Shown here piece by piece: positions 1 through 8,632 of a stretch of DNA of 64,000 nucleotides (position 1 is its first letter; each line of letters opens with the position of its first letter). The DNA lies in assembly GCA_030016635.1 (NCBI GenBank), contig JASEJQ010000001.1:46344-110343 (forward strand), read 5' to 3'. This DNA comes from Thermoanaerobacteraceae bacterium (lineage in GTDB: Bacteria; Bacillota; Thermoanaerobacteria; Thermoanaerobacterales; UBA4877). The translations under genes were made by a program, and so were the position numbers. Under the pieces are notes generated by a model that did no database searches, was not told the origin of the DNA, and saw only the letters and a program-made list of their open reading frames with translations.

Positions 1-2
1 TT

Positions 3-200
3 TACCCGATGGATAAGGGTGCAGTGGTTTTGAGCGGTAGGTCAATCACCTACTATGACTCAAGAGGCAAGGCAACCGCCTCGTTTGATGCCATGAGGGA
101 TTTGGACTACCTGGTGCCGATGGAGGGAAAAAGAAGGATACTGGCTGTGGGAAGGTCGGGGGCAGACCTGATTGAACTGCCTTCGAGGGTGTTGAAATGA
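3..200 (+). CDS. C-terminal end of a DUF5711-like protein (partial)
   Basis: The reading frame is open from the left edge of the window and stops at 198-200, so only the last ~65 residues are present and the start lies outside. The visible tail is beta-rich (short YYDSRGK and RRILAVGRSG stretches), as in a repeat or propeller-like domain. The stop overlaps the start of the cvpA-like gene by four bases (ATGA), which implies co-translation. In Clostridia a DUF5711 protein often precedes CvpA; the assignment rests on that neighbourhood and on general appearance, not on a diagnostic motif. Confidence 0.5.
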   Translation, partial: YPMDKGAVVLSGRSITYYDSRGKATASFDAMRDLDYLVPMEGKRRILAVGRSGADLIELPSRVLK

Positions 201-766
201 ACATAGTGGACCTTATTATAGCAATGATGATACTTATTCCAGGGATAATGGGGTTTTACAGGGGCCTTGTGCTGACAGTGGTTGGCCTTATAGGTACAAT
301 AGCCAACTGGTACTTAGCCTTCCGATTCTACCCATATATACTTCATATGCTGTACACATCGGAACACTTAGTGGATTTCATAAGAAACCTGACCTTGAAG
401 GCTCCTGACCAGGACAAGGCGGCATTTATCGTCCTGAGCCTATTGAGTTTTGTACTTACCTATCTATTGATTAATCTTGCTATAAAGATTATAATTTCTA
501 TAGTGAACGGTATAGCCAGCCTGCCTCTTTTGAGGGGGATAAACAAACTTGGAGGACTTATAGCGGGGACAGCGGAGGGCTTTTTGCTGACATGTTTTAT
601 CTTCCTTATATTATATATAGCCGAGGACATAATTCCCGCCGGGGGCATGGCTGCAATAGCGGATTCAACTATGGGGGACTGGTTCCTTACAAATAATCCG
701 TTCATAAATCTGATACCGGTAGAATTATATATCTGGAAGGAGATAGTATTATGGATAAAGAGATAG
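197..766 (+). CDS. CvpA family membrane protein
   Basis: A 189-residue integral membrane protein with about four hydrophobic helices (roughly residues 4-24, 28-48, 78-100 and 125-147) and a Gly-rich stretch between helices 3 and 4, the layout of the CvpA/colicin V production family. The N-terminus (NIVDLIIAMMILIPGIMGFY) matches the usual CvpA start. Members sit in the cytoplasmic membrane; their molecular role in Firmicutes is not settled. The start ATG overlaps the previous stop and the 3' end overlaps yedF by 16 bases, so it lies in the middle of a translationally coupled set. Confidence 0.85.
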   Translation: MNIVDLIIAMMILIPGIMGFYRGLVLTVVGLIGTIANWYLAFRFYPYILHMLYTSEHLVDFIRNLTLKAPDQDKAAFIVLSLLSFVLTYLLINLAIKIIISIVNGIASLPLLRGINKLGGLIAGTAEGFLLTCFIFLILYIAEDIIPAGGMAAIADSTMGDWFLTNNPFINLIPVELYIWKEIVLWIKR

Positions 767-1353
767 ATGCAAGGGGCCTGGCCTGTCCGCAGCCCGTAGT
801 TATGGCCAAAAAGGCACTGGACGAGATGGAGGAGGGCAGTGTTACTGCCATAGTGGACAGCGATACAGCGGTGGAGAATTTAACCAGGCTTGCTGAGTCA
901 ATGGGCACCGAGCCTGAGATAAAAAGGGAAGGCAATACCGCATACATTACCATCCATAAGGCAAAAGCGCAAACTGAGCCAGAGGAAGCCTCATGCACAT
1001 TTAGTTGGCCGGAGGAGAAAAACTTAGTCATAATGGTATCCACAGACCTCTTTGGCAAAGGGGATGAGGAACTGGGAAGGCTCCTCATGAAAAACTACAT
1101 TTACACACTCACCCAGACCGATGAAAAGCCCGAGACTCTTATTTTTATAAACCGGGGTGTGTTTTTGACTACGGAGGGATCTGCCTCCATCGACGACCTT
1201 AAAAAACTGGAGGAGAGTGGGATTGAAATACTCTCCTGCGGCACATGCCTGGACTTCTACGGGGTGAAGGATAAACTTAAGGTGGGGAGCGTCTCAAACA
1301 TGTACACCATAGTTGAAAAGATGAACGGCGCTACCAATACTATAACGATATGA
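751..1353 (+). CDS. yedF: YedF family sulfurtransferase-like selenium metabolism protein
   Basis: 200 residues in two parts. Residues 1-70 are a TusA/SirA-like domain with the diagnostic ARGLACPQPV motif holding the sulfur- or selenium-carrying Cys. Residues 85-200 are a DsrE-like domain ending in a conserved SCGTCLDFYG segment with two Cys. This two-domain form is the YedF family, genetically associated with selenium use, although the exact reaction is not established. An SD-like GGAAGGAG precedes the ATG at 751. The next gene is a DUF3343 protein, the usual neighbour of YedF in Clostridia, supporting a shared role in Se or S carriage. Confidence 0.88.
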   Translation: MDKEIDARGLACPQPVVMAKKALDEMEEGSVTAIVDSDTAVENLTRLAESMGTEPEIKREGNTAYITIHKAKAQTEPEEASCTFSWPEEKNLVIMVSTDLFGKGDEELGRLLMKNYIYTLTQTDEKPETLIFINRGVFLTTEGSASIDDLKKLEESGIEILSCGTCLDFYGVKDKLKVGSVSNMYTIVEKMNGATNTITI

Positions 1354-1363
1354 GGGATCAGGA

Positions 1364-1597
1364 TTGTATTTAACGGCATTTAATTCAACGCAGCAGGCGC
1401 TGCTGGCAGAAAAGAGGCTGAAATCAACGGGGAAGGCGTATAAGATAATACCAACCCCCAGGGAGATAGATGCTTCATGCGGCATATCAATAGTTGTAGA
1501 CAGATTGGACGAGTCATGGCTTAATGGCATGGATGTGAGGATATACGCTGAAGATGAGGATGGGAAATGGATTGAGCTTTATAATCATGAAGTATAA
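1364..1597 (+). CDS. DUF3343 family putative Se/S carrier-like protein
   Basis: 77 residues with the DUF3343 pattern: an N-terminal strand/helix that starts FNSTQQALLAEK, then a PTPREIDASCGISIVV segment whose Cys is the conserved residue of the family. DUF3343 proteins are proposed Se/S carriers that work with YedF. The start is TTG at 1364, chosen because GAGGG at 1352-1356 lies seven bases upstream. It begins only ten bases after the yedF stop, so the two are surely co-transcribed. Function is inferred from context. Confidence 0.8.
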   Translation: MYLTAFNSTQQALLAEKRLKSTGKAYKIIPTPREIDASCGISIVVDRLDESWLNGMDVRIYAEDEDGKWIELYNHEV

Positions 1598-1610
1598 GGA
1601 GTGAGTTCCT

Positions 1611-1817
1611 ATGCCTGAGGTATATAACGTGGGTGATGTGGTGAAGATGAAGAAGCAGCACCCCTGCGGCTCTGACGAGTGGGAGATAATCAGGGTAGGC
1701 ATGGACTTCCGCATTGTGTGTAAAGGATGCGGCCATTCAGTGATGATACCGAGAAAGAAATTTGAGAAAAGTGTAAAAAAAGTGCTTAAAAGAGCAGTTG
1801 AAACGGACACGCAGTAA
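1611..1817 (+). CDS. DUF951 domain-containing protein
   Basis: 68 residues matching DUF951: the N-terminal YNVGDVVKMKKQHPCG and the RIVCKGCGHSVMIPR segments are typical, with three Cys in a short beta-rich domain that may bind metal. The biochemical role is unknown. It lies 13 bases after DUF3343 with a clear SD (AAGGAGTG). The promoter of the ribosomal S6 operon lies across its last codons (-35 at 1798-1803). Confidence 0.85.
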   Translation: MPEVYNVGDVVKMKKQHPCGSDEWEIIRVGMDFRIVCKGCGHSVMIPRKKFEKSVKKVLKRAVETDTQ

Positions 1818-1826
1818 TGTTATAAT
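1798..1826 (+). promoter_or_regulatory. Promoter of the rpsF-ssb-rpsR operon
   Basis: TTGAAA at 1798-1803 and TATAAT at 1821-1826 are separated by exactly 17 bases, a near-consensus housekeeping promoter. The -35 box lies inside the DUF951 coding end. Transcription would start near 1833, leaving a leader of about 54 bases before rpsF. Confidence 0.8.
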
Positions 1827-1833
1827 ACAATTT

Positions 1834-1870
1834 AGGCGTCCTTGCTCCGGTAGCACCGGGGCCATAGTCC
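1834..1870 (+). promoter_or_regulatory. Probable S6:S18 ribosomal leader structure
   Basis: Between the promoter and the rpsF SD lies a GC-rich segment that can fold with GGC (1835-1837 area) pairing to GCC (1861-1863) and GCT pairing to AGC around a short loop, with CCG trinucleotides at the internal loop (CTCCGG and CACCGG at 1845-1860). A bulged CCG next to a hairpin ahead of rpsF is the known binding element by which the S6:S18 dimer represses its own operon in many bacteria. Position and CCG motif are seen; the function is inferred. Confidence 0.5.
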
Positions 1871-1886
1871 ATAAGGAGGTGAAGTT

Positions 1887-2171
1887 ATGAAAGCCTATGA
1901 AGCTTTGTACATCTTAGACACTGAACTGGATGAGGAGAGCAGACAGAAACTCATTGAGAAGTTCAAGAGCATTGTTGAAAACGGGGGAGAGCTGGTAAAC
2001 CTCGATGAATGGGGAAGGAGAAGGCTGGCCTATCCCATCAATAAGAAGAACGAGGGGTACTATGTCCTCATGGACTTCAATTCTGACAGCAATGTCCAGA
2101 TGGAATTGGAGAGGGTCTTTAAGATAACCGACGGTGTGATGAGATTTATGGTTGTTAATAAAGATAAATAA
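1887..2171 (+). CDS. rpsF: 30S ribosomal protein S6
   Basis: 94 residues, the usual length for S6, with the characteristic start [10 protein letters not shown], the [10 protein letters not shown] segment and the ending [11 protein letters not shown]6 forms a dimer with S18 on the small-subunit platform. AAGGAGGTG lies six bases ahead of the ATG. It is the first gene of an S6-SSB-S18 operon driven by the promoter at 1798-1826 and probably autoregulated through the leader. Confidence 0.97.
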   Translation: MKAYEALYILDTELDEESRQKLIEKFKSIVENGGELVNLDEWGRRRLAYPINKKNEGYYVLMDFNSDSNVQMELERVFKITDGVMRFMVVNKDK

Positions 2172-2188
2172 AACAGGTGGTGTAATCG

Positions 2189-2614
2189 TTGAATAAAGTA
2201 ATTTTGATTGGAAGGTTGACAAAGGATCCTGAGCTTAGATTTACTTCAGGCAATGGAGTGGCGGTAACCACATTTACCTTAGCAGTGGACAGGAATTTCT
2301 CAAACCAGCAGGGTGAGAGGATAGCTGACTTTATACCTATAGTTGTATGGAGAAAGCTGGCAGAGGTATGTGCCAATAACCTTACAAAGGGCCAGCAAAT
2401 TGCTGTATCGGGGCGCATACAGACCAGGAGCTGGGATGGAAATGACGGGAAAAAGAGGTGGACCACTGAAGTGGTAGCCGATGAGGTAAAGTTCTTGGGT
2501 AAGCCATCGTCATCGTCATCTGCAGGGACGCCATACATTAGCAATGATGACGGTAATGAGGACTATTACGAGGGGTTCACACCAATAGATAATGAGGATA
2601 ACCTTCCATTCTGA
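2189..2614 (+). CDS. ssb: Single-stranded DNA-binding protein
   Basis: 141 residues: an OB-fold (residues 1-105) beginning [17 protein letters not shown], then a short disordered Ser/Asp-rich linker, ending in the acidic tail DNEDNLPF that docks partner proteins. SSB coats single-stranded DNA in replication and repair. The start is TTG at 2189, placed by the AGGTGG at 2175-2180. It sits between the two ribosomal genes as usual in Firmicutes. Confidence 0.96.
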   Translation: MNKVILIGRLTKDPELRFTSGNGVAVTTFTLAVDRNFSNQQGERIADFIPIVVWRKLAEVCANNLTKGQQIAVSGRIQTRSWDGNDGKKRWTTEVVADEVKFLGKPSSSSSAGTPYISNDDGNEDYYEGFTPIDNEDNLPF

Positions 2615-2631
2615 TAAAGGAGGGATAGAGA

Positions 2632-2883
2632 GTGGCAAATACAGGGAATCAGAACAACAGAAGGAGAAACCGCAGGGCGAAGAAAAAGGTCTGTACCTTT
2701 TGTCAGGACAAGGTCGAGCTTATAGATTACAAGGATATAAGCAAGCTGAGGAAGTATATTACCGAGAGGGGCAAGATACTCCCCAGGAGGATAACAGGAA
2801 ACTGTGCCAAACATCAAAGACAGCTCACCGTTGCTATAAAGAGGGCAAGACAGGTGGCGCTGCTGCCTTATACTACCGAATAA
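2632..2883 (+). CDS. rpsR: 30S ribosomal protein S18
   Basis: 83 residues, basic, with the S18 signature [16 protein letters not shown] and the ending RQVALLPY. S18 pairs with S6 on the 30S subunit. The start is GTG at 2632 with AAAGGAGGG upstream. It is the last gene before a strong hairpin terminator. The CxxC in the N-terminal part suggests the zinc-capable form of S18. Confidence 0.97.
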   Translation: MANTGNQNNRRRNRRAKKKVCTFCQDKVELIDYKDISKLRKYITERGKILPRRITGNCAKHQRQLTVAIKRARQVALLPYTTE

Positions 2884-2886
2884 ATG

Positions 2887-2907
2887 GAGGGCTATGCCCT
2901 CTTTTTT
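2887..2907 (+). terminator. Rho-independent terminator after rpsR
   Basis: GAGGGC (2887-2892) and GCCCTC (2896-2901) form a perfect 6-bp stem with a three-base loop, followed by six T. It closes the S6 operon; the next gene starts only 20 bases later, so some read-through may occur. Confidence 0.8.
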
Positions 2908-2926
2908 AATAAGGGAGGTAATGCAA

Positions 2927-3235
2927 TTGTCCGAAGATATAGCCAAAAATATAAAGATGATAGAGTTCTACAAGACTGAGCTCTTATCCTCCCTTTCCTT
3001 TCTGTATGGGGCGATGTTTAAAAGTAAAAACAGTGATGATATAACTGATGCATTATCGGATATAGTTATGACCGCTTATCTGCTTGGTAAAAGGTTGGGG
3101 ATGGATTACGGCGAGCTGGATGCCCATATGCTGGACAAGATACACCTGCAGATAATAGAAGGGCATGAGGCCGAGAAGTGGTATAAAGACTTGAGCGGCC
3201 TTAAGGAGTATATATCAGGGAGAGAGGAGGGGTAA
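2927..3235 (+). CDS. MazG-like family protein
   Basis: About 102 residues, mostly helical, with acidic helix pairs (SDDITDALSDIVMTAYLLGKR) as in the MazG-like family (PF12643 type) found next to rpsR in Clostridia. It resembles the all-alpha NTP pyrophosphatase fold, but whether it hydrolyses nucleotides is unknown. The start is taken as TTG 2927 because GGGAGG at 2913-2918 is eight bases upstream; the in-frame ATG at 2921 is too close to the SD and a start at 2894 would lie inside the terminator. Confidence 0.75.
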   Translation: MSEDIAKNIKMIEFYKTELLSSLSFLYGAMFKSKNSDDITDALSDIVMTAYLLGKRLGMDYGELDAHMLDKIHLQIIEGHEAEKWYKDLSGLKEYISGREEG

Positions 3236-3239
3236 TCAG

Positions 3240-4169
3240 TTGGACAGAAAAAGCGGGATTCTGGAGGGGCTTTTATACCTTTTTGCAGGAATGTCGATAG
3301 TGCTTTTAAGCTACTATATCCCTGTTCTGATTATCCTCCTGATATTGTTTTCTGTACCATGCACTGTTCTGGGATACAGGTATTCAGTGTTGGAAAGCGT
3401 GCTATTTTTATGCGCCATGACGGTATTTCTCGTCATTACCGGTGATATGGTGAGTTTGATCCCTGTGCTGTCTTCGGGCTTAAGCGGGGTGGTAATGGGG
3501 AGTATGCTGAGAGGGAAGCGGCCGGCAGGCGACGCTATAAAGAACGGTTTTTTAGCTGCACTAATCTCTCTTGTCGGCATTTTCGGCATATTTATAGTGT
3601 TTTTCAGGCTGAATATTATCCAGGAGTTTGTAAATGCCCTTCCAAAGATTGTAGACAGCAGTCTGGATATATACAGGTCTATGGGGCTGGGCGAACAGGA
3701 GCTCAACGTCATAAAGACTGTGCTCGAGCAGGCAGTCCATTTTATAGGGATGTCCATACCTTTTGACATACTGATGTATTCGGCGATTGCCTCTATAGTA
3801 GGCTACCTTGTAGTAGAGGTGGTATTAAGAAGGGCAGACATAGACAGGTTAAAGCCATTTTCCTTGTGGAAGGTCTCCGACCGCCTGTCCATGGTGCTGG
3901 TGATAGTATATTTGATAGAAACTATTTTCAGGTCAAATTATACAGTATATATGGTGACATTTAATATACTGCTTGGACTGGTAACTGTTTTCACTGTGGA
4001 CGGATATTCCCTGCTGTTATTCTTTATGAAAAAGAGCGGTTTGAAATCGTGGCTGCAGGTTTTGGTAGTCCTTTTAAGTTTTTTCATACCGGTCTTCAGC
4101 TTTGCATTGACGGGAGCGGGCATTCTGGATGCCACATTTGATTTTCGTCATATAAAGAAAAGAGGCTGA
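3240..4169 (+). CDS. yybS: YybS/DUF2232 family membrane protein
   Basis: 309 residues with about eight hydrophobic helices spread over the whole length, the DUF2232/YybS layout (S-component-like fold). It lies directly upstream of the GdpP gene as in Bacillus (yybS-yybT), and membrane location is clear. The substrate or role is not known. The start is TTG at 3240 preceded by GAGAGGAGGGG. The downstream gene starts four bases after its stop. Confidence 0.82.
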   Translation: MDRKSGILEGLLYLFAGMSIVLLSYYIPVLIILLILFSVPCTVLGYRYSVLESVLFLCAMTVFLVITGDMVSLIPVLSSGLSGVVMGSMLRGKRPAGDAIKNGFLAALISLVGIFGIFIVFFRLNIIQEFVNALPKIVDSSLDIYRSMGLGEQELNVIKTVLEQAVHFIGMSIPFDILMYSAIASIVGYLVVEVVLRRADIDRLKPFSLWKVSDRLSMVLVIVYLIETIFRSNYTVYMVTFNILLGLVTVFTVDGYSLLLFFMKKSGLKSWLQVLVVLLSFFIPVFSFALTGAGILDATFDFRHIKKRG

Positions 4170-4173
4170 TACC

Positions 4174-6114
4174 ATGGGAAATAGATTTTTGGGGTTTTTG
4201 AGGGCACTTCTTAGATGGCAGTCGCTGTTTACATTTATTGTGCTTGGGATGCTTATATACTATGATACGGTTATTGGCCTTGTCGGCCTGGCCGTCTATC
4301 TGATTCTTCTTTTCGCCTTTTCTCCTGTTAAGCCCAAGGATAAGCCGCTTCTTAACATACCGGCAGTAGAGAATATAGCCATTCCAAAAGAGACAGAACA
4401 ACAGAAGGCTTTTATTGCGATACCAATGCCGGTGTTGATTCTTTCCGAGGATAAGGCGGTATGGAAGAATAAGGCGGCAGTGAGTACATTTGGAGACGAA
4501 TACAAGGATGTACTTGATAAGTATGCAGGTGGGAAAAATGGGCCTATAGAGTTCAAAGGGCGATACTATCAGGTAAGGGAATCCATAAGGAGCAACAGGA
4601 AGGGCTCTCAGACCATACTGTATTTTGACGATGTTTCAGATATTTACGTGTTTAAGGATAGATATGAATTTGAAAAACCTGTGGTATGCCTCATACAGGT
4701 GGATAATTATGAAGAGGTAATGAACTCCACCGAGGAGATAAGAAGGCCGGTTTTAGCTGCGGAGATAGATAAAAGGCTGGGAAGGTTCTCGGCGGACATA
4801 AGGGGTTGTCTCAGAAAGTACAGCAATGACAGGTATATACTTTTCTTTGAGAATGGTTTTTTGAAACCCCTTGAGGATAAGAAGTTCACCATACTGGATG
4901 ATATACGGGAAATAAGCGAGGGGAATAAAATACCGGTGACCCTGAGCATGGGTGTGGGAGCAGAGGGCGAAAACCCGCAGGTGCTTTTGGAGTATGCCTC
5001 CAGCGCTTTAGACCTGGCCTTGAGCCGGGGTGGGGACCAGGCAGTGGTAAAAAAAGGAGAAAAGATATTCTTCTACGGAGGCAAGATACAGGCTGTAGAG
5101 AAGCGTACCAGGGTGAAGGTGAGGGTCATTTCCCATGCCTTGAGGGAGCTCATACAGGAATCATCCAAGGTTTTTGTTATGGGTCATACCTATCCTGATT
5201 TTGACTGCTTAGGTGCCTCCATGGGAATGTACAGGGCAGCCAAAGAGTTTGATAAGGAAGCAAGGATAATATGGGAGAACAGCAACATCTCTTTGAAGGA
5301 CCTTCTGGATAAGATAAGGCAGGATGAGGAGTATAAAGAGGTGTTTGTAACTGGCGACGATGCCCTGTCCTTGATAGATGAAAGGTCGCTTTTGATAGTG
5401 GTGGATGCAGGAAGGCCGGGGTATCTCATGAGGCCCGACCTCCTGGAAAAAATACCGAGGATAGTTGTGATAGACCACCACAGGAAGACAAGGGATGCCA
5501 TAGCCAATGCCGTGTTGTCGTACATCGAGACATATGCATCTTCCACGTCGGAAATGGTGACGGAGATACTCCAGTATATGAAGGACAGGATAAACTTAAA
5601 GCCCGTGGAGGCTGTGGCCCTTCTGACGGGAATAAACCTGGACACAAAGAATTTCACCTATAAGACAGGGGTGAGGACCTTCGATGCGGCTTCATATCTC
5701 AGACTTAAGGGTGCCGATACCATGGAGGTAAGGCAGTATTTCCAGGATGAGCTTGCGAATTTTGCCCTCAAGGCTGAGATAATAAGGAAGGCTGAGATAT
5801 GGCCCCATCATGTGGCTGTTGCCATATGCCCAGCGGATGTGGAGGACAGGTTGATTCTGGCAGCCCAGGTGGCAGATGAGCTCTTGAATATCAAGGGGGT
5901 TGATGCCTCCTTTGCCCTCTGCGACACCGGGGAGCAAATAATAATCAGCGGACGTTCGCTGGGGGAGATAAATGTACAGGTGATACTGGAGGAACTGGGC
6001 GGCGGAGGCCACTATACCGAGGCAGGGGCCCAGGTGCACGGTAAGAACATAGATGAGGTAAAGGCGGAGTTAAAGAGGATAATAGAGGAAAAGCTTGAGG
6101 AGGTGGAGGAATGA
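4174..6114 (+). CDS. gdpP: Cyclic-di-AMP phosphodiesterase GdpP
   Basis: 646 residues in the order expected for GdpP/YybT: two membrane helices (about 12-52), a PAS-like region (75-150), a degenerate GGDEF domain (about 165-300, no GGDEF motif), then DHH (from ~330) and DHHA1 domains. Catalytic features visible are GHTYPDFDCLGAS (metal Asp residues), VVDAGRPG, IDHHRK and the closing GGGGHYTEAGA. GdpP cleaves c-di-AMP and so affects cell-wall and potassium balance. Its stop overlaps the rplI start (ATGA), linking it to L9 and DnaB. Confidence 0.93.
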   Translation: MGNRFLGFLRALLRWQSLFTFIVLGMLIYYDTVIGLVGLAVYLILLFAFSPVKPKDKPLLNIPAVENIAIPKETEQQKAFIAIPMPVLILSEDKAVWKNKAAVSTFGDEYKDVLDKYAGGKNGPIEFKGRYYQVRESIRSNRKGSQTILYFDDVSDIYVFKDRYEFEKPVVCLIQVDNYEEVMNSTEEIRRPVLAAEIDKRLGRFSADIRGCLRKYSNDRYILFFENGFLKPLEDKKFTILDDIREISEGNKIPVTLSMGVGAEGENPQVLLEYASSALDLALSRGGDQAVVKKGEKIFFYGGKIQAVEKRTRVKVRVISHALRELIQESSKVFVMGHTYPDFDCLGASMGMYRAAKEFDKEARIIWENSNISLKDLLDKIRQDEEYKEVFVTGDDALSLIDERSLLIVVDAGRPGYLMRPDLLEKIPRIVVIDHHRKTRDAIANAVLSYIETYASSTSEMVTEILQYMKDRINLKPVEAVALLTGINLDTKNFTYKTGVRTFDAASYLRLKGADTMEVRQYFQDELANFALKAEIIRKAEIWPHHVAVAICPADVEDRLILAAQVADELLNIKGVDASFALCDTGEQIIISGRSLGEINVQVILEELGGGGHYTEAGAQVHGKNIDEVKAELKRIIEEKLEEVEE

Positions 6115-6554
6115 AGGTTATACTTACTGAGGATGTAGCTAATCTTGGCAAGAAGAATAGTGTAGTCAATGTATCTGATGGGTATGCCAGAAATTTCCTT
6201 TTTCCAAAGAAGCTGGCTATAGAGGCGAGCGAGGTTAACATGGCCAGGCTTAACAAGGAAAAGGCTTTGGAGGAAAAAAGGATACAAAAGGAGAGGGATG
6301 AGGCCAGGGCGCTGGCCAGCAGCATAAACAATCTGGAGGTGGTTTTGAAGGTAAAGGCCGGGGAAAACGGCAAGCTTTTCGGGTCCGTCACTTCAAAAGA
6401 CATTGCCGATGCATTGAAGGAACAGCACGGCATAGATCTGGATAAAAGGAAGATAGACCTGAAGGACTCTATAAAGACCACCGGTGTTTTTGAACTGAAT
6501 GTAAAGCTTTATCAGGGGATTGATGCCAGCTTGAAGGTGCGAGTGGAGGCATAA
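6111..6554 (+). CDS. rplI: 50S ribosomal protein L9
   Basis: 147 residues with the L9 signature at the start (MKVILTEDVANLGKK, then GYARNFLFPKKLA), a long central helix rich in Lys/Glu (residues 45-75) and the C-terminal RNA-binding domain. L9 bridges the base of the L1 stalk. The start overlaps the gdpP stop by four bases; dnaB follows after 12 bases with its own SD. Confidence 0.97.
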   Translation: MKVILTEDVANLGKKNSVVNVSDGYARNFLFPKKLAIEASEVNMARLNKEKALEEKRIQKERDEARALASSINNLEVVLKVKAGENGKLFGSVTSKDIADALKEQHGIDLDKRKIDLKDSIKTTGVFELNVKLYQGIDASLKVRVEA

Positions 6555-6566
6555 GGGGGAAGAATT

Positions 6567-7898
6567 ATGGAAGCTATCGGGAGGATACCTCCTCACAGCA
6601 TTGAGGCAGAGGTGAGCGTGCTGGGTGCCATGATGCTTGACAGAGAGGCTGTGGTAGAGGCTTCCGAGGTAATAACCAGGGATGACTTTTACAGGGATTC
6701 TCATAAGATACTTTTTGATGTAATGATGGAGCTCTTTGAAAAGAATGAGCCCGTGGACTTAGTTACAGTGACCGATGCTTTGAGGAGTAAAAATCTCTTA
6801 GAGGTGGTAGGAGGGCTGGACTATGTGGCAGAGCTTCCTATGAATGTCATAAGCACTTCCACAGTCCCGTATTATGCCAAGATGATAAGGGACAAGGCCA
6901 CCTTGAGGAGGCTCATAGACTCATCCGGCAGGGTGGTTGAGCTGGGGTACAACGGCGGCAGTGTGGATGAGGTGTTGGAGGAGGCAGAGAGGGCCATCTT
7001 TATGATATCCGAGAGCAGGACCGCATCCGGTTTTCTGTCTTTGCGGGATATACTGCCTGAGTCTTTAGAGCTGATTGATAAACTGCAGAAAAACAAGGGA
7101 AGCATCAGTGGAGTGCCTTCAGGCTACTCAGACCTGGACTCAAGGACATCGGGATTCCAGCCCTCTGACCTTGTGCTGATTGCGGCCAGGCCGTCCATGG
7201 GCAAGACTGCCTTTGCCTTAAACATCGCCCATAATGCAGCAGTGAGGCAGAAAAAATCCGTGGCTATCTTCAGTCTTGAGATGTCCAAAGAACAGCTCAC
7301 AAACAGGCTGATATGTTCGGAAGCGGCTATAGACAGCCAGAAACTCAGGATGGGCATGCTGGAAGATGAGGACTGGCCGAAACTTACCAGAGCAGTGGGA
7401 GTGCTATCCCAGGCACCCATATATATTGACGATACACCCAATATAACCATACCGGAGATGAGGGGCAAGCTCAGGAGGCTCAAGATGGAGAAGGGCCTGG
7501 ACATGGTAATTATCGACTACCTGCAGCTTATGCAGTCGGATAAGAAGGCTGAGAGTAGGCAGCAGGAGGTTTCGAATCTCAGCAGGGAGCTGAAGGGCCT
7601 GGCCAGAGAGCTTAATGTACCCATAATCACCCTTTCGCAGCTTTCCAGGGCGCCGGAGGCCCGTTCCGACCACAGGCCGATGCTCTCGGACCTTAGAGAA
7701 TCCGGAGCCATCGAGCAGGATGCAGACGTGGTCATGTTTCTCTACAGGGAGGACTACTATGAACCTGATACAGACAGAAAGAACATCACGGAGGTCATTC
7801 TGGCCAAGCAAAGGAACGGCCCTACCGGGACTATTGAACTGTACTGGCTGCCGCAATATACCAAGTTTGTTGGCTTGGAAAAGGTCAGACAAGAGTGA
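6567..7898 (+). CDS. dnaB: Replicative DNA helicase DnaB
   Basis: 443 residues, normal for DnaB. N-terminal primase/loader-interaction domain (IPPHSIEAEVSVLGAMMLD at the start), then a RecA-like domain with Walker A ARPSMGKTAFA near residue 206, Walker B MVIIDYLQLM and the AKQRNGPTG arginine-finger region. It unwinds DNA ahead of the replication fork. Its loader genes (DnaI-like and DnaD-like) lie at 25-27 kb on the other strand. GGGGGA precedes the ATG. The stop overlaps the next gene (GTGATG). Confidence 0.97.
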   Translation: MEAIGRIPPHSIEAEVSVLGAMMLDREAVVEASEVITRDDFYRDSHKILFDVMMELFEKNEPVDLVTVTDALRSKNLLEVVGGLDYVAELPMNVISTSTVPYYAKMIRDKATLRRLIDSSGRVVELGYNGGSVDEVLEEAERAIFMISESRTASGFLSLRDILPESLELIDKLQKNKGSISGVPSGYSDLDSRTSGFQPSDLVLIAARPSMGKTAFALNIAHNAAVRQKKSVAIFSLEMSKEQLTNRLICSEAAIDSQKLRMGMLEDEDWPKLTRAVGVLSQAPIYIDDTPNITIPEMRGKLRRLKMEKGLDMVIIDYLQLMQSDKKAESRQQEVSNLSRELKGLARELNVPIITLSQLSRAPEARSDHRPMLSDLRESGAIEQDADVVMFLYREDYYEPDTDRKNITEVILAKQRNGPTGTIELYWLPQYTKFVGLEKVRQE

Positions 7899-8581
7899 TG
7901 CCGATGGTAGAAACAGCTATAATAAAAAAAGTACCTATCTTTTCAATGCTGGATGAGGATACGTTAAGGCAGATAGCCACCATAGTAACTGAAAGGCCGT
8001 ATAAGAAGAACATGATTATCTTCTTTGAGGGAGAGCCGGGTGAAGCTGTATACTTCGTGGTAAAAGGAAAGGTGAAGATATTTAAGACCAACGCTGACGG
8101 CAAGGAACAGATAATTCATATAATGGAGGATGGCGACGTATTTGCGGAGTCTGTCATCTTTACCGGGCTTAATTACCCCGCCAGTGCCGAAGTGCTGGAA
8201 GACTCCGTCATAGGTATGCTCCGTTGTTACGATCTGGAAAACCTCATAAAGCAAAATGGCAGCTTAGCCGTGGCGATTATCAACTTTATGGGCAGAAGGC
8301 TGCAGTTTGTCAGCGGCCAGATAAAAAACCTGGGATTGAGAGACGCCATGGGCAGGGTCGTAGATGTCATCATAAAGATGGCAGAGAGGGGTAGGGAGAC
8401 TCCCAATGGGATAATGATAGACTTCAGGCTTCCCCGCCAGGAGTTTGCCAGCATGGCAGGCACCACCAGGGAGACAGCCACCAGGGCCTTGAGCGCTCTG
8501 CAGAGGGAAGGCTCCGTATTTCTGGACAGGGATATATTGTATATCAAGGATATGAAAAAATTAAAAAGATGGCTGGATTAG
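7898..8581 (+). CDS. Crp/Fnr family transcriptional regulator
   Basis: About 227 residues: a cyclic-nucleotide-binding-type beta barrel (residues 15-125, with GEPGEAVYFVVKGKVKIF), a dimer helix, and a winged helix (RQEFASMAGTTRETATRALSALQ as recognition helix). There is no N-terminal Cys cluster as in Fnr, so an iron-sulfur sensor is unlikely; the effector is unknown. GTG at 7895 or ATG at 7898 may be the start; both overlap the dnaB stop, so the gene is translationally coupled to dnaB. Confidence 0.9.
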   Translation: MPMVETAIIKKVPIFSMLDEDTLRQIATIVTERPYKKNMIIFFEGEPGEAVYFVVKGKVKIFKTNADGKEQIIHIMEDGDVFAESVIFTGLNYPASAEVLEDSVIGMLRCYDLENLIKQNGSLAVAIINFMGRRLQFVSGQIKNLGLRDAMGRVVDVIIKMAERGRETPNGIMIDFRLPRQEFASMAGTTRETATRALSALQREGSVFLDRDILYIKDMKKLKRWLD

Positions 8582-8632
8582 TATCATTTTTCCCCTTTCG
8601 GAATAAATTAATTACGGAGGGGGGTTTTATAT

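Noticed and set aside
2592..2909. Alternative 105-codon frame overlapping rpsR
   Set aside because: Same strand, other frame; rpsR in the GTG 2632 frame matches S18 along its whole length.
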